Shown here: positions 52,203-60,608 of the stretch, piece after piece
Position numbering within the stretch: position 1 is the stretch's first letter
Layout: each line of letters starts with the position of its first letter
Assembly (NCBI GenBank): GCA_944325495.1
Contig: CALVAD010000001.1
Span: 62,001 to 126,000 of the forward strand
Origin: an uncultured Bacteroidales bacterium
Lineage (GTDB): Bacteria > Bacteroidota > Bacteroidia > Bacteroidales > UBA932
Length of the DNA stretch: 64,000 bases
Reading direction: 5' to 3'
Program-made: the position numbers and the translations under genes
The notes under the pieces: model-generated
Databases searched by the model: none
What the model was told of the DNA's origin: nothing
What the model saw: the letters and a program-made list of their open reading frames with translations, nothing else

Positions 52203-52892
52203 TCAGCCTTTCTTTTCTTCCGACGAGAGAAGCTTCCATACGCCGGCGCTGAGCGCCGCTCCCACGAGCGGGGCGACGATGAACAGCCACAGCTGCTTCA
52301 GGGCGATTCCGCCGTCGAAGAGAGCCGGACCTATGCTTCTTGCGGGGTTCACTGAAGTTCCGGTGATGGGAATGCAAACGATGTGGATGAGCACCAGGGT
52401 CAGACCTATCGCAAGGCCTGCAAGATTGCCTGCGCCCTTCCTGGAATCGGTCGCCCCGAGCACCCCGAGCACGAAGATGAATGTGAACACGGCCTCGGCT
52501 ATGAAAGCCTGGAGTCCGCTGCCGGCGTCGAAGCTGTTCGAGCCTGTGGTTGTGGGTCCGTCATGCGTGCCGGTGGAGACGAGGGCGTAGAGTATGGCCG
52601 AGCCTATAATAGCCCCTATGATCTGGAAGACGACATACATCGCCGCGTCCTTGCCTTTCATCCTGCCGCTGAGGAAAACCCCGAGAGTGATGGCAGGATT
52701 GATGTGGCAGCCGGAAATGCCGCCGATGGTATACGCCATCGCGATTACCGCGAGTCCGAATGCCAGGGCTACTCCGAGAGTCCCGACTCCGGCTCCGACC
52801 GTTCCTGCGACGCTGCCGGCGAACACCGCGCTGCCGCAGCCCATGAGAACCAGGACCATGGTCCCGATCATCTCAGCCAAATACTTTTTCAT
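52203..52892 (-). CDS. Aquaporin (MIP family channel)
   Basis: 229 residues with six membrane helices and both half-helix NPA motifs: SGCHINPAITLGVFL (about 60-75) and GTSVNPARSIGPALF (about 180-194), the latter with the selectivity-filter Arg. The short, Gly/Ala-rich loops and the residues around the second NPA resemble AqpZ (water) more than GlpF (glycerol), but the distinction needs the filter residues modelled. Confidence 0.92.
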   Translation of the reverse strand: MKKYLAEMIGTMVLVLMGCGSAVFAGSVAGTVGAGVGTLGVALAFGLAVIAMAYTIGGISGCHINPAITLGVFLSGRMKGKDAAMYVVFQIIGAIIGSAILYALVSTGTHDGPTTTGSNSFDAGSGLQAFIAEAVFTFIFVLGVLGATDSRKGAGNLAGLAIGLTLVLIHIVCIPITGTSVNPARSIGPALFDGGIALKQLWLFIVAPLVGAALSAGVWKLLSSEEKKG

Positions 52893-52910
52893 GATTCGTG
52901 TTTTTATGTA

Positions 52911-53366
52911 TCATATCCTGGTGACCGACTTGAAATAGCGGTACAGGGACATTTCCTGTGCGGGCTCCAGGTCCGAGGCCCAGCATATGGTGGACACCTC
53001 CGGGTTGATCTGCAGCGACTTGACGGCAAGGAATATGTAATATTCGGCCGTGGTGAAATCCTGGATCCTGAAGCAGTTGGCCAGCAGCAGCGACTTGCCC
53101 TGCGCGATGGCGATGTGGAGCATGTCGCCCCGTATGCTGCACAGAATCTTGTTGTATGCCGGACATTCGGGCAGCCTGGCCAGCATTCCGGCGATTTCAT
53201 GGGTGGAAATGACACTGTCCCCGTCTAGCGAGTAGACAAGGACAGCGTCGTATTGTGGTATGTCTATATGTCTTACCGCACAGTCCGCCTCAAGCTGCGC
53301 AACTCCTTCGAGGGCTTCGCGCTCTTTCTCCGGATCGAAGAAATTCGAGGGGACGAGCGTGAACAC
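52911..53366 (-). CDS. DUF3822-like protein lacking its N-terminal part
   Basis: 151 residues from GTG 53366. The start FTLVPSNFFDPEKE and the pattern DAVLVYSLDGD, CSIRGDMLHIAIAQGKSLLLANCFRIQ resemble the second half of DUF3822, an actin-like ATPase-fold family found next to rsmD in Bacteroidetes. Full-length members are about 250 residues. The frame extends only 14 codons upstream before a stop, so the N-terminal domain is absent rather than mis-started. The GTG shares a base with the upstream stop. Possibly a reduced or decaying copy. Confidence 0.6.
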   Translation of the reverse strand: MFTLVPSNFFDPEKEREALEGVAQLEADCAVRHIDIPQYDAVLVYSLDGDSVISTHEIAGMLARLPECPAYNKILCSIRGDMLHIAIAQGKSLLLANCFRIQDFTTAEYYIFLAVKSLQINPEVSTICWASDLEPAQEMSLYRYFKSVTRI

Positions 53367-54058
53367 TACTCCCAGTTTCCTGCGTTGTTGTTAGGAGAAG
53401 TGATGGAGCCGACCTGAAGGCCCTCATACTTGTTCTGGGCCTCGCGGTCCGCGTCGAGGTTGATGCGGAGCTGGTTGTCAAGTCCTTTCAGCAGCGACTT
53501 GTAGGGCATCTTGGCCTCGAAGAGGGGAACGGGCACGCCTGAGACTCTTCTGACGGTGGCCTCCATGATGACGGGCTCTCCTCCCGAGAAGGGTATGGTC
53601 TTGAGCGAGTCGATGTTGAAGTCGTCGCGGTCGTTGAACAGAGTGTCCTTGACGGCTATGGTGTTCTCGATCGAGAATACCAGGTTCCTGTCACCTGCAA
53701 GATATCTTTCGTAGAGGTCTTCGTTGGTCAGCCTGCGGTTGGCCTTCTTGAGCTGCTCGGTGTGTGCGACGGCGGCTGAGTCATCGTTGGAGCCGATCTG
53801 GAGCACTATGGGCATCTCGCCGGTCTCATAGAACATCTTGAGCGAATCGACGGTGGAGGTGAACTTGCCGTTGACCGTCTTGTAGGCGACCTGAAGGGTT
53901 CGGATGTCCTTGAGCCTCTGGATTGCCACCGACTCGCGGTAGTCCTTCTGCTTGTTGAAGTCCAGGGGTTCCCTGATGCTTCTCACATTGGCAATCACCA
54001 GGAACACGATGATGATGAAGAGCACTGCTTCAACGATAATCTTGACTGTCTTGTTCAT
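53366..54058 (-). CDS. Single-pass membrane protein, unknown
   Basis: 230 residues. An N-terminal membrane helix (IIVEAVLFIIIVFLVIANV, residues 8-26) is followed by a soluble domain with RLKDIRTLQVAYKTVNGKFTSTVDSLKMF, a heptad-like helix, then a mixed domain. The architecture resembles a pseudopilin-like or periplasmic protein anchored at the inner membrane. Conserved-looking but unnamed to me. First gene of a minus-strand group with the DUF3822-like, aquaporin and rsmD genes; a TAACTTTG -7 box is at plus 54097-54104. Confidence 0.7.
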   Translation of the reverse strand: MNKTVKIIVEAVLFIIIVFLVIANVRSIREPLDFNKQKDYRESVAIQRLKDIRTLQVAYKTVNGKFTSTVDSLKMFYETGEMPIVLQIGSNDDSAAVAHTEQLKKANRRLTNEDLYERYLAGDRNLVFSIENTIAVKDTLFNDRDDFNIDSLKTIPFSGGEPVIMEATVRRVSGVPVPLFEAKMPYKSLLKGLDNQLRINLDADREAQNKYEGLQVGSITSPNNNAGNWE

Positions 54059-54096
54059 TTTGTTATGGTTATTTTATTAGTATCTTACAAGTCGTA

Positions 54097-54144
54097 CAAA
54101 GTTATGAAAACGATTTATCAAATGCAATATTATTATTAATTTTG
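54097..54144. promoter_or_regulatory. Divergent promoters at 54.1 kb
   Basis: Minus-strand TAACTTTG (54104-54097), 39 bp before the membrane-protein ATG, and plus-strand TAATTTTG (54137-54144), 17 bp before the DHH-phosphoesterase ATG. The intervening DNA is AT-rich. Confidence 0.55.
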
Positions 54145-54160
54145 CGGTGGATTTTAAAGG

Positions 54161-55228
54161 ATGGATTCATCGTATAAATCAGAACTGCGGCGCCTTGACG
54201 CGCTTTTTTCGGGCTCGTCCAGGATAGGGCTCGCGGTGCATGTGCATCCGGACGGGGACGCGCTCGGCAGCGCCGTCGCGCTGTCGCGCTATCTCCGGGA
54301 GTTCCGGAGGAAGGAGACCGTGGTGCTCCTGCCCGACATGTTTCCCTCCTTCCTGTCCTTCATCGTCGGGACGGAGAATTTCATTGTGGCCGAAAGTGAT
54401 GCCGCGGCGGCCGCGGAAGCCGTCGCCTCCTGCGATTTGCTCGTATGTCTCGACCACAATTCCCCCGGCCGCACCGGACTGCTGGAGCAGCCTGTCCGAC
54501 AGTCCGCCGCCCCGAAGGTCCTGATAGACCATCATCTCGATCCCGAAGAAGGTATATATTCTCCGGCGTTCAGCGACACGGAGGTCTCGTCGACCTGCGA
54601 GCTGCTGTACTCCCTGCTTTCCGCCATGCCTGACATCTCCGGCTCCGGGGGCTTCCCGGTCGGGATGGGCGAGCCGCTGATGGCCGGAATGACCACGGAC
54701 ACCAACAATTTCGCCAATTCGGTGTTCCCCGGGACTTTCCGCATGGCGTCCGAACTGCTTGCGGCCGGAGTGGACAGGGACGGCATCCTGTTCAGGCTCT
54801 ACAACCAGTACAGGGAGAACCGCTTCCGCGCGATGGGCTGTTTCCTGGGGGAGAAGCTGAAGCTTCTGCCGGGAGGCGTCGCATATGCCGTGTTCGACCG
54901 CTGCACGGAGGAACGTTTCGGACTGGAGGACGGTGACACCGAGGGGTTCGTCAATATGCCGCTGGGCATAGGCGGAGTGCGCATGAGCATCTTCCTCAAG
55001 GAGGACAAGGGTTTTTTCCGGGTTTCCGTGCGCTCGGTCGGAGACTGCGCGGCCTCGGACTTCGCATCCCGCTGCTTCCACGGCGGCGGGCATTTCCATG
55101 CTGCGGGCGGCAGGCTCTATTTTCCGGAGGACATACCTTCCCCGGCCGCGGCGGCGGAGTATGTGGAAATTTCAGCGGCACGATTCCTGCAAGATTCGGC
55201 GCCGTCCAAAAATAACATGAGAAAATGA
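54161..55228 (+). CDS. DHH/DHHA1 phosphoesterase, NrnA-like oligoribonuclease
   Basis: 355 residues. Metal-binding motifs of the DHH family appear in order: HVHPDGDALGSAVAL (about 27-41), LLVCLDHNSPGR (about 95), VLIDHHLDP (about 125, the DHH motif) and GMTTDTNNFANSV (about 175). The DHHA1 domain ends with GGGHFHAAGGRLY. It degrades short oligoribonucleotides or pAp; these roles cannot be separated by sequence alone. ATGA overlap with the next gene. Confidence 0.88.
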   Translation: MDSSYKSELRRLDALFSGSSRIGLAVHVHPDGDALGSAVALSRYLREFRRKETVVLLPDMFPSFLSFIVGTENFIVAESDAAAAAEAVASCDLLVCLDHNSPGRTGLLEQPVRQSAAPKVLIDHHLDPEEGIYSPAFSDTEVSSTCELLYSLLSAMPDISGSGGFPVGMGEPLMAGMTTDTNNFANSVFPGTFRMASELLAAGVDRDGILFRLYNQYRENRFRAMGCFLGEKLKLLPGGVAYAVFDRCTEERFGLEDGDTEGFVNMPLGIGGVRMSIFLKEDKGFFRVSVRSVGDCAASDFASRCFHGGGHFHAAGGRLYFPEDIPSPAAAAEYVEISAARFLQDSAPSKNNMRK

Positions 55229-56277
55229 ACAGGATCATCTCATATTCAGCGTCCCTGCTCGCCGTCGCGGCGCTTGCCGGATGCGCGGTCGAGCCGTCGG
55301 AGTCGTCCGGAGTTTCAGCCAAGGCATATTTCGACGCCTGGATGCAGATAAACCATCCCGAGGCGGAGCCTACGGAGCTCGGGACCTATGTGATAGAGGA
55401 CGAGGAGGGTTCGGGCGCCCTGGTGGGGGATGAGGAGCAGAGTCCGTATCTGCTTGTCAGATATATCGTTTCCGGCCTTGACGGCAATATCAGCAATACT
55501 TCCGAAGAATCCGTGGCGCAGCAGCTCGGGACCTACGACCCGAGCTATTTCTACGGGCCCAGGGTATGGGCCAGAGTGGACGGAAACACGCTGTATGCCG
55601 GCGTCGAGGATGCTGTAAGTACGATGAGGGTCGGAGGCCGCCGGAAGACGGTCATCCCGGGCTGGCTGATGACCACCAGCCGCTATGACAGCCCCCAGGA
55701 CTATATCGACAATGTTTCGGGCAGCAATTCCATCTATGACATCACTGTCGAGGGAGTTGTGGAGGACATAGAGAAATGGGAGCTCGACGCGCTCGCCGCT
55801 TATGTCCAAAGTCATTTCTCAAAGGAGAAGGATGATACGCTCAAGTACGGTCTGTATTATGTCCAGCACAAGAAACCCGGGCCTGATGACGATGACACCG
55901 TGGCTTTCGCCACGGACTCCACCGTGTACATCAACTATATCGGCCGCCGTCTCGACGGTCAGGTGTTCGACACCAACATCCGGGACACGGCCAAGCGCTA
56001 CGACATATTCAGCAGTTCGGCGGAATACGAGCCTGTGGCCGTCACATGGAACAAGGACGATTATAAGGAGCTCAAGATGGGTGCTTCGTCCGGGTCTTCC
56101 GGCTCGTCGATGATAGACGGCTTCGCCTATGCGCTATGGAAGATGCGCGGCCATGAAGCCGGCACATGCATCTTCTATTCCGGGCTCGGATACGGCTCGT
56201 CGGGCTCCGGAAGCAGAATCCCCGAATATTCACCGCTCCAGTTCTATATAGAAATCGTGGACAAGGAAGAAGATTAG
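55225..56277 (+). CDS. FKBP-type peptidyl-prolyl isomerase lipoprotein
   Basis: 350 residues with a lipoprotein signal ending AALAGC. Two FKBP-like segments are visible: residues about 70-190 (LLVRYIVSGLDG, VSTMRVGGRRKTVIPGWLM) and about 205-345 (VYINYIGRRLDGQVFDTN, GFAYALWKMRGHEAGTCIFYSGLGYG, PLQFYIEIVD). The second has the more complete catalytic-pocket residues. Probably assists folding in the periplasm or at the outer membrane. Coupled to the nrnA-like gene, which has no obvious functional link. Confidence 0.82.
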   Translation: MNRIISYSASLLAVAALAGCAVEPSESSGVSAKAYFDAWMQINHPEAEPTELGTYVIEDEEGSGALVGDEEQSPYLLVRYIVSGLDGNISNTSEESVAQQLGTYDPSYFYGPRVWARVDGNTLYAGVEDAVSTMRVGGRRKTVIPGWLMTTSRYDSPQDYIDNVSGSNSIYDITVEGVVEDIEKWELDALAAYVQSHFSKEKDDTLKYGLYYVQHKKPGPDDDDTVAFATDSTVYINYIGRRLDGQVFDTNIRDTAKRYDIFSSSAEYEPVAVTWNKDDYKELKMGASSGSSGSSMIDGFAYALWKMRGHEAGTCIFYSGLGYGSSGSGSRIPEYSPLQFYIEIVDKEED

Positions 56278-56295
56278 CAGTCTCAGCAGTAGTAT

Positions 56296-57696
56296 ATGCC
56301 TTATGTGAATTCAGCCGCTCCGACGGAGCTCGGAACGGAAAAGATCGGAAAACTCCTTAAGATGTATGCGGTCCCGGGTATCATAGCCCAGACCGCTGCT
56401 TCTTTGTATAACATGGTCGACAGCATCTATATCGGCCATATTCCCGGGGTCGGCGCGGACGCGATCAGCGGACTTGCGGTGACCTTTCCTCTGATGAACC
56501 TCTCCGCGGCCATGGGCACCCTGGTCGGCGTGGGGGGAATGACCCTGATATCGGTGCTGCTCGGACAGAAGAACTACGACTCGGCCAAGAAGGTCCTGTC
56601 CAACGTGTTCGCGCTGAACCTTATAATCGGAATATTGTTCTCGGTGGTCACTCTGTCCTTCCTGGATCCGATTCTGTATTTCTTCGGAGCCAGCGACAGG
56701 ACGATATTCTACGCCAGGGAATACATGCGCATCATCCTGTGGGGCAATGTGGTCACGCATCTGTATTTCGGTTTCAACGGCCTGATACGTTCTTCGGGGC
56801 ATCCGAAGACCGCCATGGGACTGACATTGTTCACGGTGATTTCCAACGCGATACTCGACCCCATCCTGATTTTCGGCTTCGACATGGGCATCAAGGGCGC
56901 CGCCATCGCCACGGTGGCCTGCCAGCTCGCGGCGTTGCTGTACACCTTCAAGTTCTTCTCCGACAAGTCGCGGCTGCTGCATTTCACGAAGCCCGTGCTT
57001 CAGGTGGACCGCAGGATAGCCGGGCAGTGCTTCGCCATCGGCGTGGGTCCTTTCCTCATGAACGCGGCGTCTTCGGTAATCGCCATGATGATCAACCAGC
57101 AGCTCGCCAAATACGGCAGCGACATGGCCATAGGCGCATACGGGATAGTCAACCGCGTCACGACCTTCTTCATAATGATATGCATGGGCTTCAACCAGGG
57201 GCTCCAGCCTATCGCCGGCTACAATTACGGGGCGCGGCAGTATCACAGGGTGAAGGAGGTGTTCATCATGACCGTGAAATGGGAGGTGCTGGTGACTTCG
57301 CTCTGCTTCCTGGTGTCCATGTTCATCCCCAGAGTGGCGGTCGGCCTGTTCACCAATGACGCGGAGATGATCGACATGGCTTCCAAGGGACTGCGGGTCA
57401 TGAACATCTGCGTGGCCGTGGTCGGCTTCAACATCGTGGCCGGCAATCTCTTCCAGTGTCTCGGGATGGTGCGCACCGCGATAGTGCTGTCGCTTTCGCG
57501 CCAGCTGCTCTGCCTGCTTCCCTTCCTGTATCTGCTGCCTCTCTGGCTGGGCGTCAAGGGCGTGTGGATCAGCTTCCCTGTCGCCGACCTCATAAGCACG
57601 GTGATGGCCGCCATATTCGTCGTCCGCCTGATGCGCAAGTTCGACCGGCTCAAGGACGGCGATGATTCGTCTATACTCGGAAGTGCAATCAAATAA
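56296..57696 (+). CDS. MATE family multidrug exporter
   Basis: 466 residues with twelve predicted membrane helices in two six-helix halves. LLKMYAVPGIIAQTAASLYNMVDSIYIGHI near the N-terminus and FNQGLQPIAGYNYGARQYHRVKEV near residue 315 are MATE signatures. It exports cationic compounds using a Na+ or H+ gradient. Lies 18 bp after the FKBP gene and 11 bp before the cytidylate-kinase-like gene. Confidence 0.92.
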   Translation: MPYVNSAAPTELGTEKIGKLLKMYAVPGIIAQTAASLYNMVDSIYIGHIPGVGADAISGLAVTFPLMNLSAAMGTLVGVGGMTLISVLLGQKNYDSAKKVLSNVFALNLIIGILFSVVTLSFLDPILYFFGASDRTIFYAREYMRIILWGNVVTHLYFGFNGLIRSSGHPKTAMGLTLFTVISNAILDPILIFGFDMGIKGAAIATVACQLAALLYTFKFFSDKSRLLHFTKPVLQVDRRIAGQCFAIGVGPFLMNAASSVIAMMINQQLAKYGSDMAIGAYGIVNRVTTFFIMICMGFNQGLQPIAGYNYGARQYHRVKEVFIMTVKWEVLVTSLCFLVSMFIPRVAVGLFTNDAEMIDMASKGLRVMNICVAVVGFNIVAGNLFQCLGMVRTAIVLSLSRQLLCLLPFLYLLPLWLGVKGVWISFPVADLISTVMAAIFVVRLMRKFDRLKDGDDSSILGSAIK

Positions 57697-57707
57697 TTCC
57701 TAATCAT

Positions 57708-58289
57708 ATGGGAAACAGGATAATAGTCAACATGGGCCGCCAGTTCGGCAGCGGCGGCAGGACGGTCGCCAGCATGATAGGGGAGAAGCTCGGCATAGAA
57801 GTCTATGACAACGAGCTGATACTCAAGGCGGCCGAGCGCAGCGGAGTGAAGCCCGAGTTCTTCAGGCACAACGACGAGAAGAAGCGTTTCTTCACTCTCG
57901 GCTATTCGCAGAACGCGATCAACGACGAAGGTCTGTTCAAAATCCAGAGCGACACCATCCGCGGAATCGCCGAGAACGGCAGCGCAGTGTTCGTGGGCCG
58001 TGCCGCCGACTATGTGCTCCGGGACATGAAATGTCTCGACGTGTTCGTGTGCGCTCCTTTCGAATGGCGCCGGAATCTCGTCGCGGAGCGTTCCGGGCTT
58101 TCGCCTGACGATGCCGCGAAACTGATCCAGAAGAAGGACAAGTCCCGCGAAAGCTGGTACAATTTCTTCACTTTCGGCAACTGGGGCGTGGCTTCGAACT
58201 ACGACCTCTGCGTCGACTCCTCCATCCTCGGCCTTGAGGGCACGGCCGACTTCATAATAGAGTTCGCGCGCCGTGCCGGACTGCTGTAG
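57708..58289 (+). CDS. Cytidylate-kinase-like protein
   Basis: 193 residues. The P-loop variant GRQFGSGGRTVASMIGEKLGI (about 9-29) and VYDNELILKAAERSGV match the AAA/cytidylate-kinase-like family (Cytidylate_kin2), which is distinct from the essential Cmk. GSAVFVGRAADYVLRD and VFVCAPFEWRR continue the fold. Likely a nucleotide kinase; substrate not established. Confidence 0.82.
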   Translation: MGNRIIVNMGRQFGSGGRTVASMIGEKLGIEVYDNELILKAAERSGVKPEFFRHNDEKKRFFTLGYSQNAINDEGLFKIQSDTIRGIAENGSAVFVGRAADYVLRDMKCLDVFVCAPFEWRRNLVAERSGLSPDDAAKLIQKKDKSRESWYNFFTFGNWGVASNYDLCVDSSILGLEGTADFIIEFARRAGLL

Positions 58290-58316
58290 GCATCGCCGGG
58301 ACGGAAAGAACTGATT

Positions 58317-58383
58317 GCCGGATGGCCATAAGCATCCCTCGCAGGCGGGAAAAGCCTGCTCGTGGATGATATGGCCATCCGGC
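58317..58383. repeat. Nested hairpin between two converging genes
   Basis: Perfect 13-bp outer arms GCCGGATGGCCAT (58317-58329) and 58371-58383, with ATCC/GGAT inside and an inner GCAGGC-GGGAAAA-GCCTGC stem (58341-58358). It may end transcription from both sides, although there is no long T-run. Confidence 0.7.
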
Positions 58384-58395
58384 GGTAGAAACCGG

Positions 58396-59697
58396 CTACA
58401 CCGAGAAATTGTGGTAGTGCGGGCCGAAGCGGGCGAAGGCTTCGCGGTCGAGCGCCTCGCGGTCGTCGGGGTGGGCGATGCTGATGAGCAGCTTGGCCCT
58501 TTCCTGCAGGCTTCTGCCGTAGAGGTCCACGGCTCCGTATTCCGTGACGATCCAGTGGGCGTCCGCACGCGGGGTCACGACTCCTGCGCCGGCGTTGAGC
58601 TCGGCCACTATCTTGTTCTTACCGTTCTTCGTGCGTGATGCGAAGGCCGTGATGCTCTTGCCGCCCTCCGACATGGATGCGCCGCGCACGAACTCCAGCT
58701 GCCCTCCTGTGCCGCTGAAGATGCGCGTGCCTATCGAGTCGGCGCAGATCTGCCCCGTGAGATCGACTTCCGTTGCGGAATTGATGGCTTTCATGTGGGG
58801 GTTCTGCGCTATCACGAAGGGGTTGTTGGTGTATTTTATGTCGCGCATGTTCACCGCCGGATTCCTGTTGATGAAAGAGTAGACATTCTGCGAGCCGAGC
58901 AGGAAGGATGCGACCACCTTGCCGGTGTCGAGCTTCTTGCGGCTTCCGTCGATGACTCCGTTCTTTATCAGCTTCAGCAGGCCGTCGGCGAACATCTCCG
59001 TGTGCAGCCCGAGGTGCCTGTGGCCCGAAAGCTGGGCCGCCAGGGCGTTCGGGAGCGCACCTATGCCCATCTGTATGCAGTCGCCGTCCTCCACGAGCGC
59101 GGCGCAGTTCTTTCCGATCAGCACCTCGGTGGGCGTGGGTTCGGCGAAATCGGCCGTCACGAGCGGGGAGTCGTCGCTCACCAGGTAGTCGAACTGGTTG
59201 AGGTTCAGCAGGTCGCCATATGCGAACGGCACATTGGGGTTGATGACTCCGATTACAAGCCCGGCGGATTCCACGGCCGCTACCGAGCAGTCCACCGAGG
59301 TCCCCAGGCTGACGTTCCCGTTCTCGTCGGGAAGGGAGATGTTGACCAGCGCCGCCCCGAGCTTTATGAAGCCGTCGCGGTAGAGTTTCTGGCTCTCGCC
59401 GAGATGGACCGGCAGATAGTCGGCGTAGCCCCCGTTGACATTCTTCCGGACGTTCGGGCCCACGAAGAAGCCCTGCTCGAAGAAGATTCCTTCATAGGCG
59501 GGGTCGCTGTATGGAGCCGGCCCCTCGGTATGGAAATGATGGAAATGCAGGTCGGACACGTCCCCCGCGTCGGCGCGTCGGCATAGCGCTCGGACAAGGC
59601 AATGCGGCACGCTGGCGACGCTGCTGAGGTGGACATGGCAGTGCGACGGGATGTGGCTCACGGCCTCGTCGGCGGAGACATGCTTCGGAGTTTTCAT
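58396..59697 (-). CDS. Acetyl-CoA hydrolase/transferase family CoA-transferase
   Basis: 433 residues. DCIQMGIGALPNALAAQLSGH, GLHTEMFADGLLKL (catalytic Glu, about residue 235) and GGQLEFVRGASMSEGGKSI are signatures of the family that includes 4-hydroxybutyrate, butyryl and succinyl CoA-transferases using acetate. It exchanges CoA between a carboxylate and an acyl-CoA. It complements the ackA-pduL pair in acid production. The precise acyl group is not readable. Confidence 0.88.
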   Translation of the reverse strand: MKTPKHVSADEAVSHIPSHCHVHLSSVASVPHCLVRALCRRADAGDVSDLHFHHFHTEGPAPYSDPAYEGIFFEQGFFVGPNVRKNVNGGYADYLPVHLGESQKLYRDGFIKLGAALVNISLPDENGNVSLGTSVDCSVAAVESAGLVIGVINPNVPFAYGDLLNLNQFDYLVSDDSPLVTADFAEPTPTEVLIGKNCAALVEDGDCIQMGIGALPNALAAQLSGHRHLGLHTEMFADGLLKLIKNGVIDGSRKKLDTGKVVASFLLGSQNVYSFINRNPAVNMRDIKYTNNPFVIAQNPHMKAINSATEVDLTGQICADSIGTRIFSGTGGQLEFVRGASMSEGGKSITAFASRTKNGKNKIVAELNAGAGVVTPRADAHWIVTEYGAVDLYGRSLQERAKLLISIAHPDDREALDREAFARFGPHYHNFSV

Positions 59698-59713
59698 CGG
59701 TATTAATTTTTCT

Positions 59714-59736
59714 TAATTTTGCACCCGACAAAAATA
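59714..59736. promoter_or_regulatory. Overlapping face-to-face promoters
   Basis: Plus-strand TAATTTTG (59714-59721) serves mazG and minus-strand TATTTTTG (59736-59729) serves the CoA-transferase. They point toward each other 7 bp apart, so each expected transcription start (about 59728 and 59722) lies at or beside the other -7 box. Confidence 0.55.
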
Positions 59737-59752
59737 AGGAAAAAGTAATAAT

Positions 59753-60544
59753 ATGCATACGAAAGAACAAAAACTGAAAGCATTCGGCCGGCTTCTCGAC
59801 GTCATGGACGAACTGCGGGAGCATTGTCCGTGGAACGCGGAGCAGACCATGGAATCCATACGCCCGATGACCGAGGAGGAGGTCTACGAGCTCAGCGACG
59901 CGATAGTCCGCCGCGACAGCCGCGATATCTGCAAGGAAGTCGGCGACCTGCTCTATCATATGGTGTTCTACGCGAGAATCGCCCAGGAACAGGGGAGTTT
60001 CGACATAGCGGATTCCCTCGACGCCGAGTGCGAGAAGATGATTTTCCGCCATCCGCACGTGTTCGGCGGCGAAAAGGACAGGAAGATGACCGCCAAGGAG
60101 ATAGCCGACACCTGGGAACTGGTCAAGGCCAGGGAGAAAGACGGCAACAGGACGGTCATGTCCGGCATTCCCGACGCCATGCCGGCGATTCTCAAGGCCA
60201 TGTCGATGCAGGAGAAGGCACGCGGCTGCGGATTCGACTGGGAGAGGCGCGAGGACGTGTGGGACAAGGTCGGCGAGGAGCTCGGGGAAGTCAGGGAAGC
60301 CTGCGCGGAAAAGGACGGCGACCATGTGGAGGAGGAGTTCGGCGACCTGCTGTTCGCCGTGATCAACGCTGCCAGGCTCTACGGTGTGGATCCGGAGAAG
60401 GCTCTCGGAAGGACATGCGGCAAGTTCCGAAGGCGCTTCGACTATGTCGAGGCCGCCGCAGGTGCCCGGGGCCTCGGCCTCGCCGGCATGACTCTTGCCG
60501 AGATGGATGCGCTGTGGGACGAGGCGAAATCCAGGGGGCTGTGA
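59753..60544 (+). CDS. mazG: Nucleoside triphosphate pyrophosphohydrolase MazG
   Basis: 263 residues, the two-domain length. The N-terminal LDVMDELREHCPWNAEQTMESIRPMTEEEVYEL and EVGDLLYHMVFYARIA, and in the second half WDKVGEELGEVREAC and HVEEEFGDLLFAVINAARL, hold the EExxE...ExxD metal sites of both MazG domains. It hydrolyses NTPs/dNTPs to monophosphates, cleaning the pool of aberrant nucleotides. Confidence 0.93.
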   Translation: MHTKEQKLKAFGRLLDVMDELREHCPWNAEQTMESIRPMTEEEVYELSDAIVRRDSRDICKEVGDLLYHMVFYARIAQEQGSFDIADSLDAECEKMIFRHPHVFGGEKDRKMTAKEIADTWELVKAREKDGNRTVMSGIPDAMPAILKAMSMQEKARGCGFDWERREDVWDKVGEELGEVREACAEKDGDHVEEEFGDLLFAVINAARLYGVDPEKALGRTCGKFRRRFDYVEAAAGARGLGLAGMTLAEMDALWDEAKSRGL

Positions 60545-60552
60545 AGAATTTT

Positions 60553-60583
60553 TTTGAAAAGAGCCGGATGGCTCCTAAATTTG
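60553..60583 (+). promoter_or_regulatory. Consensus promoter with inverted repeat in spacer
   Basis: TTTG (60553-60556), 19 bp, TAAATTTG (60576-60583): an exact consensus. The spacer contains GAGCC-GGAT-GGCTC (60561-60574), which could be an operator or the mazG terminator stem. Start site near 60590, 19 bp before the next ATG. Confidence 0.75.
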
Positions 60584-60608
60584 CAGTTTGTGCAAAAAAC
60601 TGGAATCT

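Noticed and set aside
52203..52892. Glycerol facilitator linked to glpK
   Set aside because: The gene is 23 kb from glpK in an unrelated cluster, and its motifs look closer to a water channel; the link is not supported.
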